Source: Carnobacterium jeotgali MS3 | Lineage (GTDB): Bacteria > Bacillota > Bacilli > Lactobacillales > Carnobacteriaceae | Direction of reading: 5' to 3' | Assembly: GCF_000745125.1 (NCBI RefSeq) | Contig: NZ_JQNF01000005.1 | Location: 652,575-716,574 of the forward strand | Length of the DNA stretch: 64,000 nucleotides | In this document: positions 35,982-48,701 of the stretch, in pieces | Position numbering within the stretch: position 1 is the first letter of the stretch | Layout: every line of letters begins with the position of its first letter | The notes under the pieces: generated by a model | Database searches by the model: none | Told to the model about the DNA's origin: nothing | The model's input: only the letters and a program-made list of their open reading frames with translations | Translations under genes and position numbers: made by a program

Positions 35982-36887
35982 ATGCCACAAGAACATAATT
36001 TTATTATTAAAGAAGAAACAGGTCGCTTAGACAAAGTATTAACGGAATTGCTGCCGTCTATCACCCGTTCGCACATCCAACAATGGATTAAAGAGGGAAA
36101 TGTCACTGTCAATGGCGAGAATTTAAAAGCTAATTATAAGGTACAACCAAATGACGAAATTGTTATTATTGAACCAGAATTGGTTTCATTGGAAGTACTT
36201 GCAGAAGATATTCCAATCGAAATCGTATACCAAGATGAAGATGTCGTAGTGGTTAATAAAGCACAAGGTATGGTTGTTCATCCTTCTGCCGGTCATCAAA
36301 CGGGTACTTTAGTAAATGCATTGATGTATCATATTAAAGATTTATCTGGTATTAACGGAACGATCCGTCCAGGAATCGTTCACCGTATTGATAAAGATAC
36401 TTCTGGTTTACTAATGGTTGCTAAAAATGATAGTGCCCATGAAAAACTAGCTGCTCAATTAAAAGACAAAACGTCTTTAAGAGAGTATATAGCGCTTGTA
36501 CATGGTGTGATTCCTCATGAAAAAGGCACAATTGATGCACCGCTTGGACGTTCAAAAGTTGACCGTAAAAAACAAGATATTATTGATGGCGGAAGAGAAG
36601 CTATCACACATTTTACTGTTCTTGAACGCTTCAAAGATTTCACTTTAGTGTCCTTAAAACTAGAAACTGGCCGAACTCACCAAATTAGAGTTCATATGAA
36701 ATACATTGGTTACCCTTTAGCAGGAGATCCAATATATGGACCAAGAAAAACCTTAGAAGGCAAAGGTCAATTTTTACACGCCCAAACACTAGGATTTAAA
36801 CACCCAACAACGGGAGAATTTGTAACGTTTGAAGCTCCGTTACCACAATTATTTGAAGATACATTAAAAAAATTAAGAAATGATTAA
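35982..36887 (+). CDS. rluD: 23S rRNA pseudouridine synthase, RluD/RluA family
   Basis: 301 residues. N-terminal S4 RNA-binding domain (RLDKVLTELLPSITRSHIQQWIKEG...VNG) and the RluA catalytic domain with the signature GIVHRIDKDTSGLLMVAKND holding the catalytic Asp, then REYIALVHG and the GRTHQIRVHMKYIGYPLAGDPIYG tail. Position between lspA and pyrR matches Bacillus ylyB. The exact rRNA site is not known from sequence. Confidence 0.93.
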   Translation: MPQEHNFIIKEETGRLDKVLTELLPSITRSHIQQWIKEGNVTVNGENLKANYKVQPNDEIVIIEPELVSLEVLAEDIPIEIVYQDEDVVVVNKAQGMVVHPSAGHQTGTLVNALMYHIKDLSGINGTIRPGIVHRIDKDTSGLLMVAKNDSAHEKLAAQLKDKTSLREYIALVHGVIPHEKGTIDAPLGRSKVDRKKQDIIDGGREAITHFTVLERFKDFTLVSLKLETGRTHQIRVHMKYIGYPLAGDPIYGPRKTLEGKGQFLHAQTLGFKHPTTGEFVTFEAPLPQLFEDTLKKLRND

Positions 36888-36952
36888 TTCTTTTGATTGA
36901 CTTTCTAAAAGACGCTCTGTATAGTCAGTAGTGACAGAAAGATAAATTATCC

Positions 36953-37077
36953 TTTAATCCTAGTCCTGTGAGACTAAGAAGGAGCATATTAAGAAAAGGT
37001 GGACGAAACCTTCTCTTCTATTACTCAACCGTAATATGCCCTCTTCGACCATTAAAGGTTAAGAGGGCATTTTTTAT
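36953..37077 (+). promoter_or_regulatory. PyrR-responsive attenuator before pyrR
   Basis: The PyrR-binding segment CCTAGTCCTGTGAGACTAAG (about 36959-36978) is followed by an intrinsic terminator: arms ATGCCCTCTT (37036) and AAGAGGGCAT (37061-37070), then TTTTTT. At high UMP, PyrR should stabilise the anti-antiterminator and cause termination. Confidence 0.85.
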
Positions 37078-37102
37078 TGGATGATCCTAGTTAAAGCGAT
37101 AA

Positions 37103-37681
<579 letters not shown>

Positions 37682-37700
37682 AGCTTAAGTGAAACTTTAA

Positions 37701-37829
37701 ATTAGCCCTGTGAGACTAATAAGGTCACTACTATAATGCTGCCCTGATACTATGCTGAGAGTCACTTCCAGATACAGGGCGATTATTCTAGAACCTAAAG
37801 TTTTCCATAAAACTTTAGGTTCTTTTTTT
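37701..37829 (+). promoter_or_regulatory. PyrR-responsive attenuator before pyrB
   Basis: PyrR-binding segment ATTAGCCCTGTGAGACTAAT (from 37701), sharing CCTGTGAGACTAA with the first site; an antiterminator-like pairing CCCTG/CAGGG; and a terminator with arms AGAACCTAAAGTTTT (37790) and its complement, ending in T7. Confidence 0.87.
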
Positions 37830-37881
37830 GTACAATTTAGCCACTTTTACGCATGAAAAAAGGATTAGGAGGAAAAATGAC

Positions 37882-38829
37882 ATGGAAAAAATTTCTGCAA
37901 CGATTCCTTTGGACCATTTTGTCTCGGTAGAAGATTTAACAAATAAAGAAGTGCTTACTTTAATTAAAAGGGCAGCACAATTTAAAAAAGGGACGATTTC
38001 ACCCCAGGTAAGGGAGTCTCTTTATGCGGTGAATTTGTTCTTTGAAAACAGTACACGTACCCATAAAAGTTTTGAAATGGCTGAAAAAAAATTGGGTATC
38101 GAAATCATTGACTTTGAACCGTCAACAAGCAGCATTAAAAAAGGAGAAAGCCTATACGACACTGTTTTGACCATGTCGGCTCTCGGTACCGAGATTGCGG
38201 TTATTCGGGATAGTAAAGAAGCATTTTACACCGAATTGATTACGAGTCCTTCAATCAAATGTTCCATCATCAATGGAGGAGATGGAACGGGTCAGCACCC
38301 TAGTCAATGCTTATTGGACTTGATGACTATTTATGAAGAATACGGCCATTTTGACGGGTTGAAAATAGCCATTGTAGGAGATTTAAAACATTCAAGAGTC
38401 GCCAAGTCAAATATGCTGATGCTGAAACGATTGGGTGCAGAAGTTAGCTTCTCTGGCCCTGCTCGCTGGATGAACGAAACTTTTAGCGAATATGGTCAGT
38501 ATGTAGCCATAGATGATCTCGTGCCGGAAGTGGATGTTGTCATGCTATTACGTGTCCAACATGAACGGCATGAAACGCACGACGATGTTAACGTTGAAAC
38601 GTATCTAGATGATTACGGTTTAAATGAAACTCGTGAAAAGAAAATGAAGCCGTCAGCAATTATCATGCATCCTGCGCCAGTTAACCGAGGCGTGGAATTG
38701 CAAAGCTCGCTCGTTGAATGCGACCGCTCAAGAATTGTGACGCAGATGTCAAATGGCGTATTTGCCAGAATGGCTATTTTAGAAGCCGTCATTGCTGGAA
38801 GAAATAAAGCCGCTGAAACAAGTTATTGA
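37882..38829 (+). CDS. pyrB: Aspartate carbamoyltransferase
   Basis: Committed step of pyrimidine synthesis: carbamoyl phosphate plus aspartate. 315 residues from the ATG at 37882, with AGGAGG nine bases upstream; the longer frame from 37828 begins in the attenuator's T run. Motifs: [20 protein letters not shown] (carbamoyl phosphate site), [10 protein letters not shown], and [11 protein letters not shown] near the end. The gene follows a PyrR attenuator directly, with no uracil permease between. Confidence 0.95.
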   Translation: MEKISATIPLDHFVSVEDLTNKEVLTLIKRAAQFKKGTISPQVRESLYAVNLFFENSTRTHKSFEMAEKKLGIEIIDFEPSTSSIKKGESLYDTVLTMSALGTEIAVIRDSKEAFYTELITSPSIKCSIINGGDGTGQHPSQCLLDLMTIYEEYGHFDGLKIAIVGDLKHSRVAKSNMLMLKRLGAEVSFSGPARWMNETFSEYGQYVAIDDLVPEVDVVMLLRVQHERHETHDDVNVETYLDDYGLNETREKKMKPSAIIMHPAPVNRGVELQSSLVECDRSRIVTQMSNGVFARMAILEAVIAGRNKAAETSY

Positions 38830-38854
38830 TACTTTTACCTCAGGAGATGAATAG

Positions 38855-40147
38855 ATGACGATTTGGATAAAAAATGCTACGTTGTTAAATCAAAAAGAAA
38901 AAATTGTGCCCATTGAGCTAGTACTCAACCAAGAAACGATTCAAGCCATGGGAAAGAATCTAGCTTCGCTTAATTTAGAAGTTGACGAAATAATTGATGC
39001 AAGAGGCGCCTTAGTTACGCCTGGTTTGATTGATGTACATGTCCATTTAAGAGAACCGGGATTTTCTTATAAAGAAACCATCAAGTCAGGAACAATGGCA
39101 GCTGCGCGCGGTGGGTTTACAACTATTTGCGCTATGCCAAATGTTCAACCTGAACCGGATACAACTGAAAAAATGAAAACTCTTCAAGCAAAAATAGCAC
39201 AAGACGCTGTTGTAAAAGTCAAACAGTATGCGCCTCTTACGATGGGCTTACACAGTGACACGTTAACCAATCAAACAGATTTACTAGATGCGGGAGCATT
39301 TGCCTTCACAAATGATGGAGTCGGTGTTCAGTCAGCAGGTACGATGTATCAAGCGATGAAAGAAGCGGCTAAGAATCAAACAATCGTCGTTGCTCACACA
39401 GAAGATGATTCGCTTTTATTTGATGGCGTGATGCATGAAGGAAGGCGGAATAAAGAATTGGGATTGCCGGGGATTCTTAGTGTAACGGAAGCGAGTCAAA
39501 TCGCACGCGATGTCTTATTGAGTGAAGCAACAGGAGCACACTACCATGTCTGCCATGTTTCAACGAAAGAAAGTGTCCGAGTCATTCGTGATGCCAAACG
39601 CGCGGGGATAAACGTAACCGCTGAAGTGACACCACATCATTTATTGTTAACGGAAGATGCGATTCCTACTGATTCTAGTCTGTATAAAATGAATCCTCCG
39701 CTAAGAGGAAATGACGACCGGGAAGCGTTGATTGAGGGGTTGTTAGACGGTACGATCGACTTGATTGCCACGGATCATGCGCCACATAGTGAACAAGAAA
39801 AAGCAGGGGGCATGGTAGGATCGCCTTTTGGAATTGTCGGCAGTGAAACAGCCTTTTCATTGTTATACACGCATCTCGTTGAAACAGGCATCGCAACGCT
39901 AGTTCAACTCATCGACTGGATGACGGTTAAGCCAGCTAAAGTTTTTCAATTAGAAGGCGGAACAATTGAAGTTGGTCAAAAAGCCGATATAGCTTTTTTC
40001 GACTTAACAACAACTAAAAAAATTAAAGCTGAAGATTTTCTTTCTATGGCAACGAATACTCCTTTTATCGGATGGTCTGTTAGAGGAACGACAACAATGA
40101 CGTTTGTCGATGGGAAATTGATCTATCAGGAGGGAGCTAATAAATGA
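38855..40147 (+). CDS. pyrC: Dihydroorotase
   Basis: Zinc amidohydrolase closing carbamoyl aspartate to dihydroorotate; 430 residues. Metal ligands: [15 protein letters not shown] (His pair), VAHTEDD (His), [10 protein letters not shown] (His) and IATDHAPHS (Asp). CAGGAG lies before the ATG. The stop overlaps carA as ATGA, indicating coupling. Confidence 0.95.
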   Translation: MTIWIKNATLLNQKEKIVPIELVLNQETIQAMGKNLASLNLEVDEIIDARGALVTPGLIDVHVHLREPGFSYKETIKSGTMAAARGGFTTICAMPNVQPEPDTTEKMKTLQAKIAQDAVVKVKQYAPLTMGLHSDTLTNQTDLLDAGAFAFTNDGVGVQSAGTMYQAMKEAAKNQTIVVAHTEDDSLLFDGVMHEGRRNKELGLPGILSVTEASQIARDVLLSEATGAHYHVCHVSTKESVRVIRDAKRAGINVTAEVTPHHLLLTEDAIPTDSSLYKMNPPLRGNDDREALIEGLLDGTIDLIATDHAPHSEQEKAGGMVGSPFGIVGSETAFSLLYTHLVETGIATLVQLIDWMTVKPAKVFQLEGGTIEVGQKADIAFFDLTTTKKIKAEDFLSMATNTPFIGWSVRGTTTMTFVDGKLIYQEGANK

Positions 40148-41232
40148 AACGATTATTAATATTAGAAGACGGCAGCATTTTTAAAGGCCGAGGATTCGGA
40201 GCGGCAAATGATGCAACTGGAGAAGTCGTTTTTTCAACTGGCATGACTGGATACCAAGAATCCATTACTGACCAGTCGTATAATGGCCAAATGCTCATTT
40301 TTACTTATCCTTTGATTGGCAATACTGGAATCAATCGAGAGGATTATGAATCCATTGATCCTACAACGAAAGCTGTGATCGTTAAAGAATTTGCTCGTGT
40401 TCCATCTAACTGGCGAAGCCAAATGAGTTTAGATGAATTTTTAAAAATCAAGAAAATTCCTGGGATAGCCGGTGTAGATACTCGTAAGTTGACCCGCATT
40501 ATTCGCCAACACGGCACGATGCGCGGCATGATCATTGATGCAGAAGATGATCTCAAACATGCTTTTGATCAATTGAAAGCCACTGTTTTGCCTGTGAATC
40601 AAGTTGCTCAAGTGTCCACGAATCGTTCGTATGTTAGCCCTGGAGAAGGTAAGAATGTGGTGGTCGTTGATTTTGGATTAAAACACAGTATCTTAAATGA
40701 ATTAAACAAAAGAAATTGTCATGTAACGGTGTTGCCGTATAACACAACTGCTGAAACAATCCTAAGTTTAAATCCAGATGGAGTGATGTTAACCAATGGA
40801 CCAGGAGACCCTACTTCAATCCCAACAGTCCTTACAATGATTCAAGGTATCCAAGAGAAACTGCCAGTATTTGGTATTTGTTTAGGGCATCAGTTGATTG
40901 CTTTAGCAAATGGAGCCCAGACATTTAAGATGAAGTTTGGTCACCGCGGATTTAACCATCCAGTAAAGGAAATCGCTACAGGAAGAATTGATTTTACTTC
41001 GCAAAATCATGGCTATGCAGTAGACGCCAATTCCATTGATAAAGAAAAATTACTTGTGACCCATATTGAACTAAATGACGGAACCGTTGAAGGAGTTAAG
41101 CATCGCTATCACCCAGTATTTAGTGTCCAATATCACCCAGATGCAGCACCAGGACCACACGATGCAGCTCATCTTTTTGATCAATTTATGGAATTAATGG
41201 ATGCTTGGAAGGAGACAAATAAGAATGCCTAA
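40144..41232 (+). CDS. carA: Carbamoyl phosphate synthase, small subunit
   Basis: 362-residue glutaminase subunit that feeds ammonia to CarB. N-terminal domain [13 protein letters not shown]; class I glutamine amidotransferase domain with TNGPGDP, nucleophile Cys in FGICLGHQL, and the His-Glu partners in [13 protein letters not shown]. Being inside the pyr operon, it is the pyrimidine-regulated copy (pyrAA). It overlaps the start of carB by eight bases. Confidence 0.95.
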   Translation: MKRLLILEDGSIFKGRGFGAANDATGEVVFSTGMTGYQESITDQSYNGQMLIFTYPLIGNTGINREDYESIDPTTKAVIVKEFARVPSNWRSQMSLDEFLKIKKIPGIAGVDTRKLTRIIRQHGTMRGMIIDAEDDLKHAFDQLKATVLPVNQVAQVSTNRSYVSPGEGKNVVVVDFGLKHSILNELNKRNCHVTVLPYNTTAETILSLNPDGVMLTNGPGDPTSIPTVLTMIQGIQEKLPVFGICLGHQLIALANGAQTFKMKFGHRGFNHPVKEIATGRIDFTSQNHGYAVDANSIDKEKLLVTHIELNDGTVEGVKHRYHPVFSVQYHPDAAPGPHDAAHLFDQFMELMDAWKETNKNA

Positions 41233-44200
41233 ACGGACAGATTTAACGAAAATTATGGTAATCGGATCAGGACCAATTGTCATCGGTCAAGCAGCTGAAT
41301 TCGATTACGCGGGTACTCAAGCGTGTCTTGCATTAAGAGAAGAAGGTTATGAAGTTGTATTGGTCAACTCTAATCCTGCTACAATCATGACAGACAAAGA
41401 AATTGCCGACAAAGTATACATTGAACCCATTACATTAGAATTTGTTTCGCGTATTTTACGTAAGGAACTACCAGATGCGATTGTCCCAACGCTAGGCGGA
41501 CAAACGGGCTTAAATATGGCTATGGAATTAGCCAATTCTGGGATCCTTGAGGAACTAGATATTGAGTTGCTTGGGACTAAATTAAGTGCAATTGATCAAG
41601 CGGAAGACAGAGATTTATTCCGTAATTTGATGAATGAGTTAAATGAACCCGTACCAGAGAGCGCTATCGTCCATACGGTTTCAGAAGCGACAGTATTTGC
41701 TGAAAAAGTTGGCTTTCCAGTCATTGTTCGCCCAGCTTTTACTTTAGGTGGAACAGGCGGCGGAATCTGTGATAATGAAGAAGAGTTAAAAGAGACAGTA
41801 GCTAATGGCTTGAAATTATCTCCCGTAAGTCAGTGTTTAGTTGAAATCAGTATTGCAGGTTATAAAGAAATTGAGTATGAAGTGATGCGGGATAAAAACG
41901 ATAATGCAATTGTTGTCTGCAACATGGAAAATTTTGATCCAGTAGGTGTTCATACGGGAGATTCAATCGTTTTTGCACCAACACAAACATTAACGGATAA
42001 AGAACACCAAATGCTGCGTGATGCGTCATTAAAAATTATTCGGGCTTTAGGAATTGAAGGAGGCTGCAACGTTCAATTAGCGCTTGACCCACATAGCTTC
42101 AATTACTACATTATTGAAGTGAACCCACGTGTCAGCCGTTCTTCTGCATTAGCAAGTAAAGCAACCGGTTATCCAATTGCAAAACTAGCTGCTAAAATTG
42201 CCGTTGGGTTAACGCTGGATGAGATGAAGAATCCAGTAACTGGAACAACATATGCTGAGTTTGAACCAGCACTTGATTATGTCGTTGCCAAAATTCCACG
42301 TTGGCCATTTGATAAATTTGAACAAGGCGACCGTCGTTTAGGAACCCAAATGAAAGCCACAGGAGAAGTTATGGCTATCGGACGGACATTAGAAGAAGCT
42401 TTATTAAAAGCCGTACGTTCATTGGAAATTGGGGTATCTCATGTCTCGTTAGAAGAAGCTTCCCTGGCAAAAGATGAAGCTTTAATCGAAAAAATGATTA
42501 AAGCTGAAGATGACCGGTTGTTCTATTTGGTAGAAGGAATTAGACGCGGCTATACGATTGAAGACTTAGCCAATTTAACGAAAATTGATTTGTTTTTCTT
42601 AGACAAATTGTTGCACATCGTAGAAATAGAAGCAGAACTGAAGCAACAGGTGAAAGATATTACTATACTGGCTACAGCTAAAGAGTACGGCTTTTCGGAT
42701 AAAGCGATTGCCCAGCTATGGGAGATGACTGAACGAGACGTTAGTAACATCCGTTACGAAAATGACATTGTCCCAGTCTATAAAACAGTCGATACTTGTG
42801 CGGCAGAGTTCGAATCCAATACACCTTACTTTTACAGTACGTATGAAGAAGAAAATGAAAGTATCGTTTCCGACAAGAAATCGGTTTTAGTTTTAGGATC
42901 CGGTCCCATTAGAATCGGACAAGGAGTGGAATTTGATTATGCTACCGTTCATTCGGTTAAAGCTATTCAACAAGCGGGCTACGAAGCGATTATTATGAAC
43001 AGCAATCCTGAAACCGTTTCGACTGACTTTTCCATTTCAGATAAATTGTATTTTGAACCTTTGACTTTAGAAGACGTCATGCATGTCATTCATTTAGAAA
43101 AACCGGTTGGTGTAATTGTTCAATTTGGCGGACAAACAGCTATCAACTTAGCAGAACCGTTAACTAAAATGGGCGTAACGTTATTAGGAACTCGTGTCGA
43201 AGATTTAGATCGCGCCGAAAACCGTGATTTATTCGAGCAAGCGTTGAATGAACTCAATGTTCCGCAACCTCTAGGAGATACGGCTACAACGGCAGAAGAA
43301 GCTGTCGTTATCGCAGACCGAATCAACTACCCCGTATTGGTTCGTCCAAGTTACGTTTTAGGCGGACGTGGTATGCAAATTGTCGATACACAGCCGGATT
43401 TAGAAAACTATATGCGAAATGCTGTAAAAGCTTCTCCAGAACACCCCGTTTTGATTGATCGGTATTTAGTAGGAAAAGAAGTGGAAGTAGATGCGATATG
43501 TGATGGGAAATCGGTCCTTATTCCTGGCATTATGGAACACATTGAACGCTCAGGTGTCCATTCTGGCGATTCGATGGCCGTTTACCCACCTCAATCCTTA
43601 TCAAAAGAAATTCAAGAGACCATTGTTGACTACACCACTCGTTTAGCTCTTGGCTTAAATTGCTTAGGAATGATGAATGTTCAGTTTGTGATTCATGAAG
43701 ATACGGTCTATGTCATCGAAGTTAATCCGCGTGCCAGTCGTACAGTACCGTTCTTAAGCAAAGTGACCGGTATACCGATGGCTCAAGTAGCTACCAAAGC
43801 AATTTTAGGCCAATCTTTAAAGGAACAAGGATATGCGGACGGCTTATATAAAGAATCTGCTTTAATACATGTTAAAGCTCCTGTGTTCTCGTTCACCAAA
43901 TTACAAAAGGTTGATGCTTTGTTAGGTCCTGAAATGAAATCTACAGGAGAAGTCATGGGAAGCGATACGACTTTAGCAAAAGCTCTTTATAAAGCATTCG
44001 AAGGAAGTTACTTGCATTTGCACGATCACGGGACGGTCTTGTTTACTGTAGCTGATGAGGACAAAGAAGAATCCCTCCTATTAGCGCAACGGTTTCATGA
44101 GATTGGGTATACCATCGTGACAACGGAAGGAACAGGTCAGTATTTTGCAGCACATCAATTGCCGGTAAAAATCGTTGCAAAAATCCAACACGAGGAAGAC

Positions 44201-44404
44201 GAAACCGTATTGGATCTTATTCAAGGCAATGACATTCAACTAGTAATCAACACCATGACCATTGGAATCGGAGTAGTAAACGACGGGAAAGTTATTCGGA
44301 AAGCTGCGATTGAGCAAGGCATTCCATTATTGACGTCACTTGATACGGTATCAGCTATTCTAAATGTACTTGAATCTCGTAACCTTATGACTAACCCACT
44401 GTAA
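41225..44404 (+). CDS. carB: Carbamoyl phosphate synthase, large subunit
   Basis: 1059 residues from the ATG at 41225 (GAAGGAGA upstream; the frame's earlier ATG at 41201 lies within carA). Two homologous ATP-grasp halves: the first starts [20 protein letters not shown], the second [19 protein letters not shown] at about residue 560. Each has EVNPR(V/A)SR. The C-terminal allosteric MGS-like domain begins around residue 935. Product is carbamoyl phosphate for PyrB. Length and motifs are complete. Confidence 0.95.
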   Translation: MPKRTDLTKIMVIGSGPIVIGQAAEFDYAGTQACLALREEGYEVVLVNSNPATIMTDKEIADKVYIEPITLEFVSRILRKELPDAIVPTLGGQTGLNMAMELANSGILEELDIELLGTKLSAIDQAEDRDLFRNLMNELNEPVPESAIVHTVSEATVFAEKVGFPVIVRPAFTLGGTGGGICDNEEELKETVANGLKLSPVSQCLVEISIAGYKEIEYEVMRDKNDNAIVVCNMENFDPVGVHTGDSIVFAPTQTLTDKEHQMLRDASLKIIRALGIEGGCNVQLALDPHSFNYYIIEVNPRVSRSSALASKATGYPIAKLAAKIAVGLTLDEMKNPVTGTTYAEFEPALDYVVAKIPRWPFDKFEQGDRRLGTQMKATGEVMAIGRTLEEALLKAVRSLEIGVSHVSLEEASLAKDEALIEKMIKAEDDRLFYLVEGIRRGYTIEDLANLTKIDLFFLDKLLHIVEIEAELKQQVKDITILATAKEYGFSDKAIAQLWEMTERDVSNIRYENDIVPVYKTVDTCAAEFESNTPYFYSTYEEENESIVSDKKSVLVLGSGPIRIGQGVEFDYATVHSVKAIQQAGYEAIIMNSNPETVSTDFSISDKLYFEPLTLEDVMHVIHLEKPVGVIVQFGGQTAINLAEPLTKMGVTLLGTRVEDLDRAENRDLFEQALNELNVPQPLGDTATTAEEAVVIADRINYPVLVRPSYVLGGRGMQIVDTQPDLENYMRNAVKASPEHPVLIDRYLVGKEVEVDAICDGKSVLIPGIMEHIERSGVHSGDSMAVYPPQSLSKEIQETIVDYTTRLALGLNCLGMMNVQFVIHEDTVYVIEVNPRASRTVPFLSKVTGIPMAQVATKAILGQSLKEQGYADGLYKESALIHVKAPVFSFTKLQKVDALLGPEMKSTGEVMGSDTTLAKALYKAFEGSYLHLHDHGTVLFTVADEDKEESLLLAQRFHEIGYTIVTTEGTGQYFAAHQLPVKIVAKIQHEEDETVLDLIQGNDIQLVINTMTIGIGVVNDGKVIRKAAIEQGIPLLTSLDTVSAILNVLESRNLMTNPL

Positions 44405-44458
44405 TAGGGATAAAGCAACAAGCTCAATCAAACAAAAAAACGACGTGGAGGCCAACAA

Positions 44459-45388
44459 ATGAATCGTTTAGCAGTAAACCTACCAGGGTTAGAATTGAAA
44501 AATCCCATTATGCCAGCCAGTGGAACATTTGGATTTGGAGAACTTCACCTGGACAAGTATGACTATAATCTATTAGGTGCCATTGTCATTAAATCAACGA
44601 CTATTGATGCACGAGTAGGAAATGCGTATCCTCAGTACCATCACTCAGAAACGGGTGTACTGAATGCGGTAGGGCTAAAAAATCCAGGCGTAGATGTGAT
44701 TGTTACTGAAAAATTACCGGCATTAGCAAGATTTGATACACCGGTAATAGCAAGTGTAGCTGGTACAACGATTGAAGAGTATTGTGAAGTTACAAAAAGA
44801 TTGTGCCAATCGCCCACTGTACGCGCACTTGAAATAAATGTTTCTTGTCCAAATGTGAAAGAAGGCGGATTAACTTTTGGTGCGAGTCCTGAATTGGTTT
44901 ATGATATAACAAAAGCCGTAAAAGCTGTTGCTACGGTTCCCATTTATATCAAATTGACTCCAAATGTAACAGATATCGTTGCAATCGCCCAAGCCGCTGA
45001 AAAAGCAGGAGCGGATGGCATCAGTATGATTAATACGGTGCTAGGAATGAGCATCAATCTCGAAAGTAGAAAACCAGTCTTAGCGAATAAGACTGGCGGA
45101 CTTTCTGGTGCAGCTATTAAACCGATTGCTATTCGGATGGTTTATCAAGTCGCTCGTGCAGTTTCGATTCCGATTATTGGAATGGGCGGTATTTCGACAG
45201 TTGATGATGTGCTTGAAATGTTCTTAGCGGGTGCTAGTGCGGTTGCAATTGGGACGGCCAATTATGCCAACCCAATGATTTGCAAAGAGTTGATTGAAGC
45301 TTTACCTAAACGAATGGATGAGTTGGGGATTGCATCCATCAAAGCATTGATTAAAGAAGTAAAGGAAGGTCAAAAAAATGATAACTAG
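44459..45388 (+). CDS. pyrD: Dihydroorotate dehydrogenase, class 1 (1B-like)
   Basis: 309 residues. FMN-binding and active-site motifs: [32 protein letters not shown] (catalytic Cys of class 1), [11 protein letters not shown] and IIGMGGIS near the end. The Cys base puts it in class 1, and its sequence looks like the 1B (NAD-linked) branch, which normally needs the PyrK electron-transfer subunit. No pyrK lies between carB and this gene, where it usually sits. It overlaps pyrF by 11 bases. GTGGAGG precedes the ATG. Confidence 0.92.
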   Translation: MNRLAVNLPGLELKNPIMPASGTFGFGELHLDKYDYNLLGAIVIKSTTIDARVGNAYPQYHHSETGVLNAVGLKNPGVDVIVTEKLPALARFDTPVIASVAGTTIEEYCEVTKRLCQSPTVRALEINVSCPNVKEGGLTFGASPELVYDITKAVKAVATVPIYIKLTPNVTDIVAIAQAAEKAGADGISMINTVLGMSINLESRKPVLANKTGGLSGAAIKPIAIRMVYQVARAVSIPIIGMGGISTVDDVLEMFLAGASAVAIGTANYANPMICKELIEALPKRMDELGIASIKALIKEVKEGQKNDN

Positions 45389-46094
45389 ACCCATTATTGC
45401 TTTAGATTTCGCTACGGTGTCTCAAGTTGACGCGTTTTTAAGCACGTTTAACGGCGAATCTTTATTTGTTAAAGTAGGTATGGAACTGTTTTATCAAAAT
45501 GGGCCAGCAATAGTCACGCATCTTAAACAATTAGGCCATGATGTTTTTTTGGATTTAAAGCTACATGATATTCCCAATACAGTTCAACGTTCCATGAAGG
45601 GACTTACAGCATTAGAGGTCGATATGCTCAACGTTCATGCAGCGGGTGGCCAAGACATGATGGAAGCCGCGATGGAAGGGATTCTTTCAGGCACACCAAC
45701 TGGTAAAAAGCGACCGAAGCTGATTGCTGTCACACAATTGACTTCGACAACGCCACTTGCTATGCAGCAAGAACAACTGATTGCTGTTCCATTGATGGAA
45801 AGTGTGATCCATTACGCCAAATTAACTCAGTTAGCTGGGTTAGACGGTGTGGTGTGTTCTGCATTAGAAGCACGTAAAATAAAAGAAAATACTGGAAAAG
45901 AATTTTTATGTGTCACTCCAGGAATACGTCCAGCTGGAACCGATGTAGGAGATCAAAAACGCATTTCGACGCCTGCTATGGCTAAGAAAGAAGGCGCATC
46001 CTATATTGTTGTCGGCCGTCCTATCACACAAGCTGATGATCCATTAGCGGCTTATCGGACAATAAAAGAGCAATGGAACGGAGTGGATAAATAA
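45378..46094 (+). CDS. pyrF: Orotidine 5'-phosphate decarboxylase
   Basis: 238 residues. Catalytic core [13 protein letters not shown] (the Asp-Lys-x-x-Asp array), N-terminal [18 protein letters not shown] and the phosphate-binding [11 protein letters not shown]. The start lies inside the end of pyrD after GGAAGG; the stop touches the pyrE ATG. Last step to UMP. Confidence 0.95.
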   Translation: MITRPIIALDFATVSQVDAFLSTFNGESLFVKVGMELFYQNGPAIVTHLKQLGHDVFLDLKLHDIPNTVQRSMKGLTALEVDMLNVHAAGGQDMMEAAMEGILSGTPTGKKRPKLIAVTQLTSTTPLAMQQEQLIAVPLMESVIHYAKLTQLAGLDGVVCSALEARKIKENTGKEFLCVTPGIRPAGTDVGDQKRISTPAMAKKEGASYIVVGRPITQADDPLAAYRTIKEQWNGVDK

Positions 46095-46727
46095 ATGACG
46101 AACGAAAAGAGAATTGCTGAGAAATTATTAACCATTAAGGCAGTGAGTCTTAATCCAACAGAGCCATTTATCTGGGCAAGCGGAATGAAAAGTCCGATTT
46201 ATTGTGATAACCGCATCACCATGAGTTATCCCGCAGTCCGACGGGAGATAGCAAATGGTTTAGCAGCATTAATTAAACAGCATTACCCAGCTGTGGAAGT
46301 CATTGCTGGAACAGCTACAGCAGGTATTCCTCATGCAGCATGGGTAGCCGAATTATTGGACTTACCGATGGTGTATATACGAGGCAAAGCGAAAGACCAT
46401 GGCAAAGGAAATCAAATTGAAGGACGACTAACACAACATCAGAAGATAGTTGTGATTGAAGATTTAATTTCTACCGGTGGTAGTGTTATTGAAGCGGCAC
46501 AAGCGGCGACTAATGAGGGAGCTGACGTTTTAGGTGTTGCAGCAATCTTCACCTATGAGCTGCCGCAAGGAATTAAAAATTTCAGTAACCAAAATATTTC
46601 ATTAAAGACATTGACTAATTATTCTAATTTAATTGATGTCGCTTTAGAAAAAGGCTACATTGATGCATCAGAATTAGCCCTCTTAAAAGAATGGAAAAAA
46701 GACCCAGAACACTGGTCTATTAACTAA
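46095..46727 (+). CDS. pyrE: Orotate phosphoribosyltransferase
   Basis: 210 residues. PRPP-binding motif [20 protein letters not shown]; orotate-site loop [14 protein letters not shown] with the catalytic Lys; [16 protein letters not shown] near the N-terminus. It begins directly after the pyrF stop and is the last gene of the operon; a terminator follows. Confidence 0.95.
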   Translation: MTNEKRIAEKLLTIKAVSLNPTEPFIWASGMKSPIYCDNRITMSYPAVRREIANGLAALIKQHYPAVEVIAGTATAGIPHAAWVAELLDLPMVYIRGKAKDHGKGNQIEGRLTQHQKIVVIEDLISTGGSVIEAAQAATNEGADVLGVAAIFTYELPQGIKNFSNQNISLKTLTNYSNLIDVALEKGYIDASELALLKEWKKDPEHWSIN

Positions 46728-46729
46728 AA

Positions 46730-46775
46730 AAAAGTAACGCATACCTGTTAAATTCAGGCAATGCGTTACTTTTAT
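46730..46775. terminator. Terminator between pyrE and rqcH
   Basis: Stem AAAGTAACGCAT with ATGCGTTACTTT, an inner CCTG/CAGG extension, and flanking A and T runs that suit both convergent operons. Confidence 0.9.
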
Positions 46776-46794
46776 TTAACTGAAATTGTAGTTC

Positions 46795-48504
46795 TTAGAC
46801 TTTCAATCGATTAACCAAGTCCTTATCCGGAGTTACAAAAACAGTATGTTGACCTTCATAGATGACAAAGCCAGGTTTAGCTCCATTCGGTTTGCGAATT
46901 TTCTTCACTTCAACATAATCTACCGGAACAGAGGCAGATAACTGCGATTTAGAGAAATAAGCAGCAATATTAGCAGCCTCTAGAATCGTTTCTTCACTAG
47001 GGTCAGCTGATTGGATAATGACATGCGAGCCGGGAATGTTTTTTGTGTGGAGCCAAATATCTGACTTACGTGCTGTTTTAAGAGTTAATTGGTCATTTTG
47101 CAAATTATTTTTCCCAACTAAAATCATTGTCCCGTCTGTAGAACAATATTGATCCGGTTGACTTAATTTTGCTTGTTTTTGTTTTTTCTTGGTTTTCTTT
47201 TTCTTCATGTATCCTTGTTGAATCAATTCTTCTTTAATATCCGCAATATCTTTTGGTGTAGCCAACTCAACTTGTGTTGAAACAGATTCTAAGTAATCAA
47301 TCTCTTCACTAGTCAAGCGCATTTGTTCGTTTACAAAAGCAATAGCATTTTTTAGTTTTTGGTACTTTGAAAAATACTTTTGTGCATTTTGAGAAGGTGT
47401 TTTTCTAGGATCAAGCGTTATCGTCATAGGTTTCTCGTCATCATAAAAATTCGTTAATGTAACTTCTTTTTGGCCTTTGGTCATGGTATAAAGATAAGCT
47501 GTTAACAATTCGCCTCGAACTCTGTAATCGTCGGCTAATTCAGTTTCATCTAATGTATTTTTAAGTTTTTTCATTTTTTTCTTATTGCGTTGAAGTTCCG
47601 TTTGAATTAAATGAATGAGATCTGATCCCTGTTGCTTGACACGGTCTCTATCGGCTTTACTTTCATAGTACTTATCTAACAATTCACTCAACGTTGAGTA
47701 ACCAACATGTTCTCCTTCAATACTTAGATAAGGAAGGGGAGTGAAAAATTCTTTTTTAGAACCTAGTGTCAACGTTGGTGAAACAGAACCTTTGCGAATA
47801 CTATCCATGAATGAATCAAATAAAACAGATACGTTCTGAATATTATTTTCACTGCGGTACATGAGTTCTTTAGCTGTGTCTGCACCAATACCTTGATAGA
47901 CATGCTGCAATCTTTTTTCGTATGATAAATCTGGATCTTCAAAAGCCGTCATTAACTCTGCTAGTTCAGAACTACTTGTTTCAAAGGGATTCAATTTATC
48001 TTGGTGAGGTGGCGCTTGATAGGTAGCACCTGGCATGATGAAGCGATATGAATTTTGACTTGTCGGGACATGTTTAATTGTATCCAAAATACGCTGTGTA
48101 TCTTGCTCAATAAGTAAAATGTTACTGTGTCGACCCATTAATTCGACAATTAAAATAACATTTTGAACATCTCCGATTTCATCGCGACTTTTAAATCTAA
48201 AATGAATGACACGGTCGTTACCAACTTGTTGAATATCTTCTAAAATAGCCCCTTCAAGATGTTTCCTCATAATCATACAAAAATTGGGCGGAGAACTCGG
48301 ATTTTCATAAGGAATCTCGGTTAGTTGAATACGTGCATAGCTTGGATGAGCAGACAAGAGTAATTTATGGTTTTTTCCATTGGCTCGCATAACAACAACT
48401 ATTTCGTTAGGATAAGGTTGATGGATTTTTGACACTCGTCCATTCTGTAATGCTTGGCTTAATTCATTCACCATTGCATGGGTAAAAATACCATCAAATG
48501 ACAT
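46795..48504 (-). CDS. rqcH: RqcH (NFACT family ribosome quality control factor)
   Basis: 569 residues from the ATG at 48504 (AGAAGGAAA upstream). NFACT-N domain at the start (SFDGIFTHAMVNEL...RVSKIHQPYPNEIVV), ELMGRHSNILL, helical coiled-coil middle (about residues 275-430, including a KKKKTKKKQKQAK stretch), and the C-terminal NFACT-R domain (SDIWLHTKNIPGSHVII). RqcH binds obstructed 50S subunits and directs alanine tailing of stalled chains. Older annotations call it fibronectin-binding protein FbpA. Single-gene unit convergent with pyrE. Confidence 0.92.
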   Translation of the reverse strand: MSFDGIFTHAMVNELSQALQNGRVSKIHQPYPNEIVVVMRANGKNHKLLLSAHPSYARIQLTEIPYENPSSPPNFCMIMRKHLEGAILEDIQQVGNDRVIHFRFKSRDEIGDVQNVILIVELMGRHSNILLIEQDTQRILDTIKHVPTSQNSYRFIMPGATYQAPPHQDKLNPFETSSSELAELMTAFEDPDLSYEKRLQHVYQGIGADTAKELMYRSENNIQNVSVLFDSFMDSIRKGSVSPTLTLGSKKEFFTPLPYLSIEGEHVGYSTLSELLDKYYESKADRDRVKQQGSDLIHLIQTELQRNKKKMKKLKNTLDETELADDYRVRGELLTAYLYTMTKGQKEVTLTNFYDDEKPMTITLDPRKTPSQNAQKYFSKYQKLKNAIAFVNEQMRLTSEEIDYLESVSTQVELATPKDIADIKEELIQQGYMKKKKTKKKQKQAKLSQPDQYCSTDGTMILVGKNNLQNDQLTLKTARKSDIWLHTKNIPGSHVIIQSADPSEETILEAANIAAYFSKSQLSASVPVDYVEVKKIRKPNGAKPGFVIYEGQHTVFVTPDKDLVNRLKV

Positions 48505-48642
48505 GTGTTTTCCTTCTTTCATTCTCAATTATTTCAATCGATTCTAGTCGACTAATAGGATAATTAACTTCTATTAGTGCTGTATTTGTAATTATACCAT
48601 TTTTTGTTCAGAAATTGTTAGTAGAAAATTAGAGCGAATTAG

Positions 48643-48672
48643 TTGCAAATTTTTTGCTAAAAAAGTTACAAT
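48643..48672 (+). promoter_or_regulatory. Promoter of the carbonic anhydrase gene
   Basis: TTGCAA (48643-48648), 18-bp spacer, TACAAT (48667-48672), about 30 bases before the chosen ATG. Confidence 0.65.
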
Positions 48673-48701
48673 AGTTCTTGAAAACTTTAGGAGGGAAACA
48701 C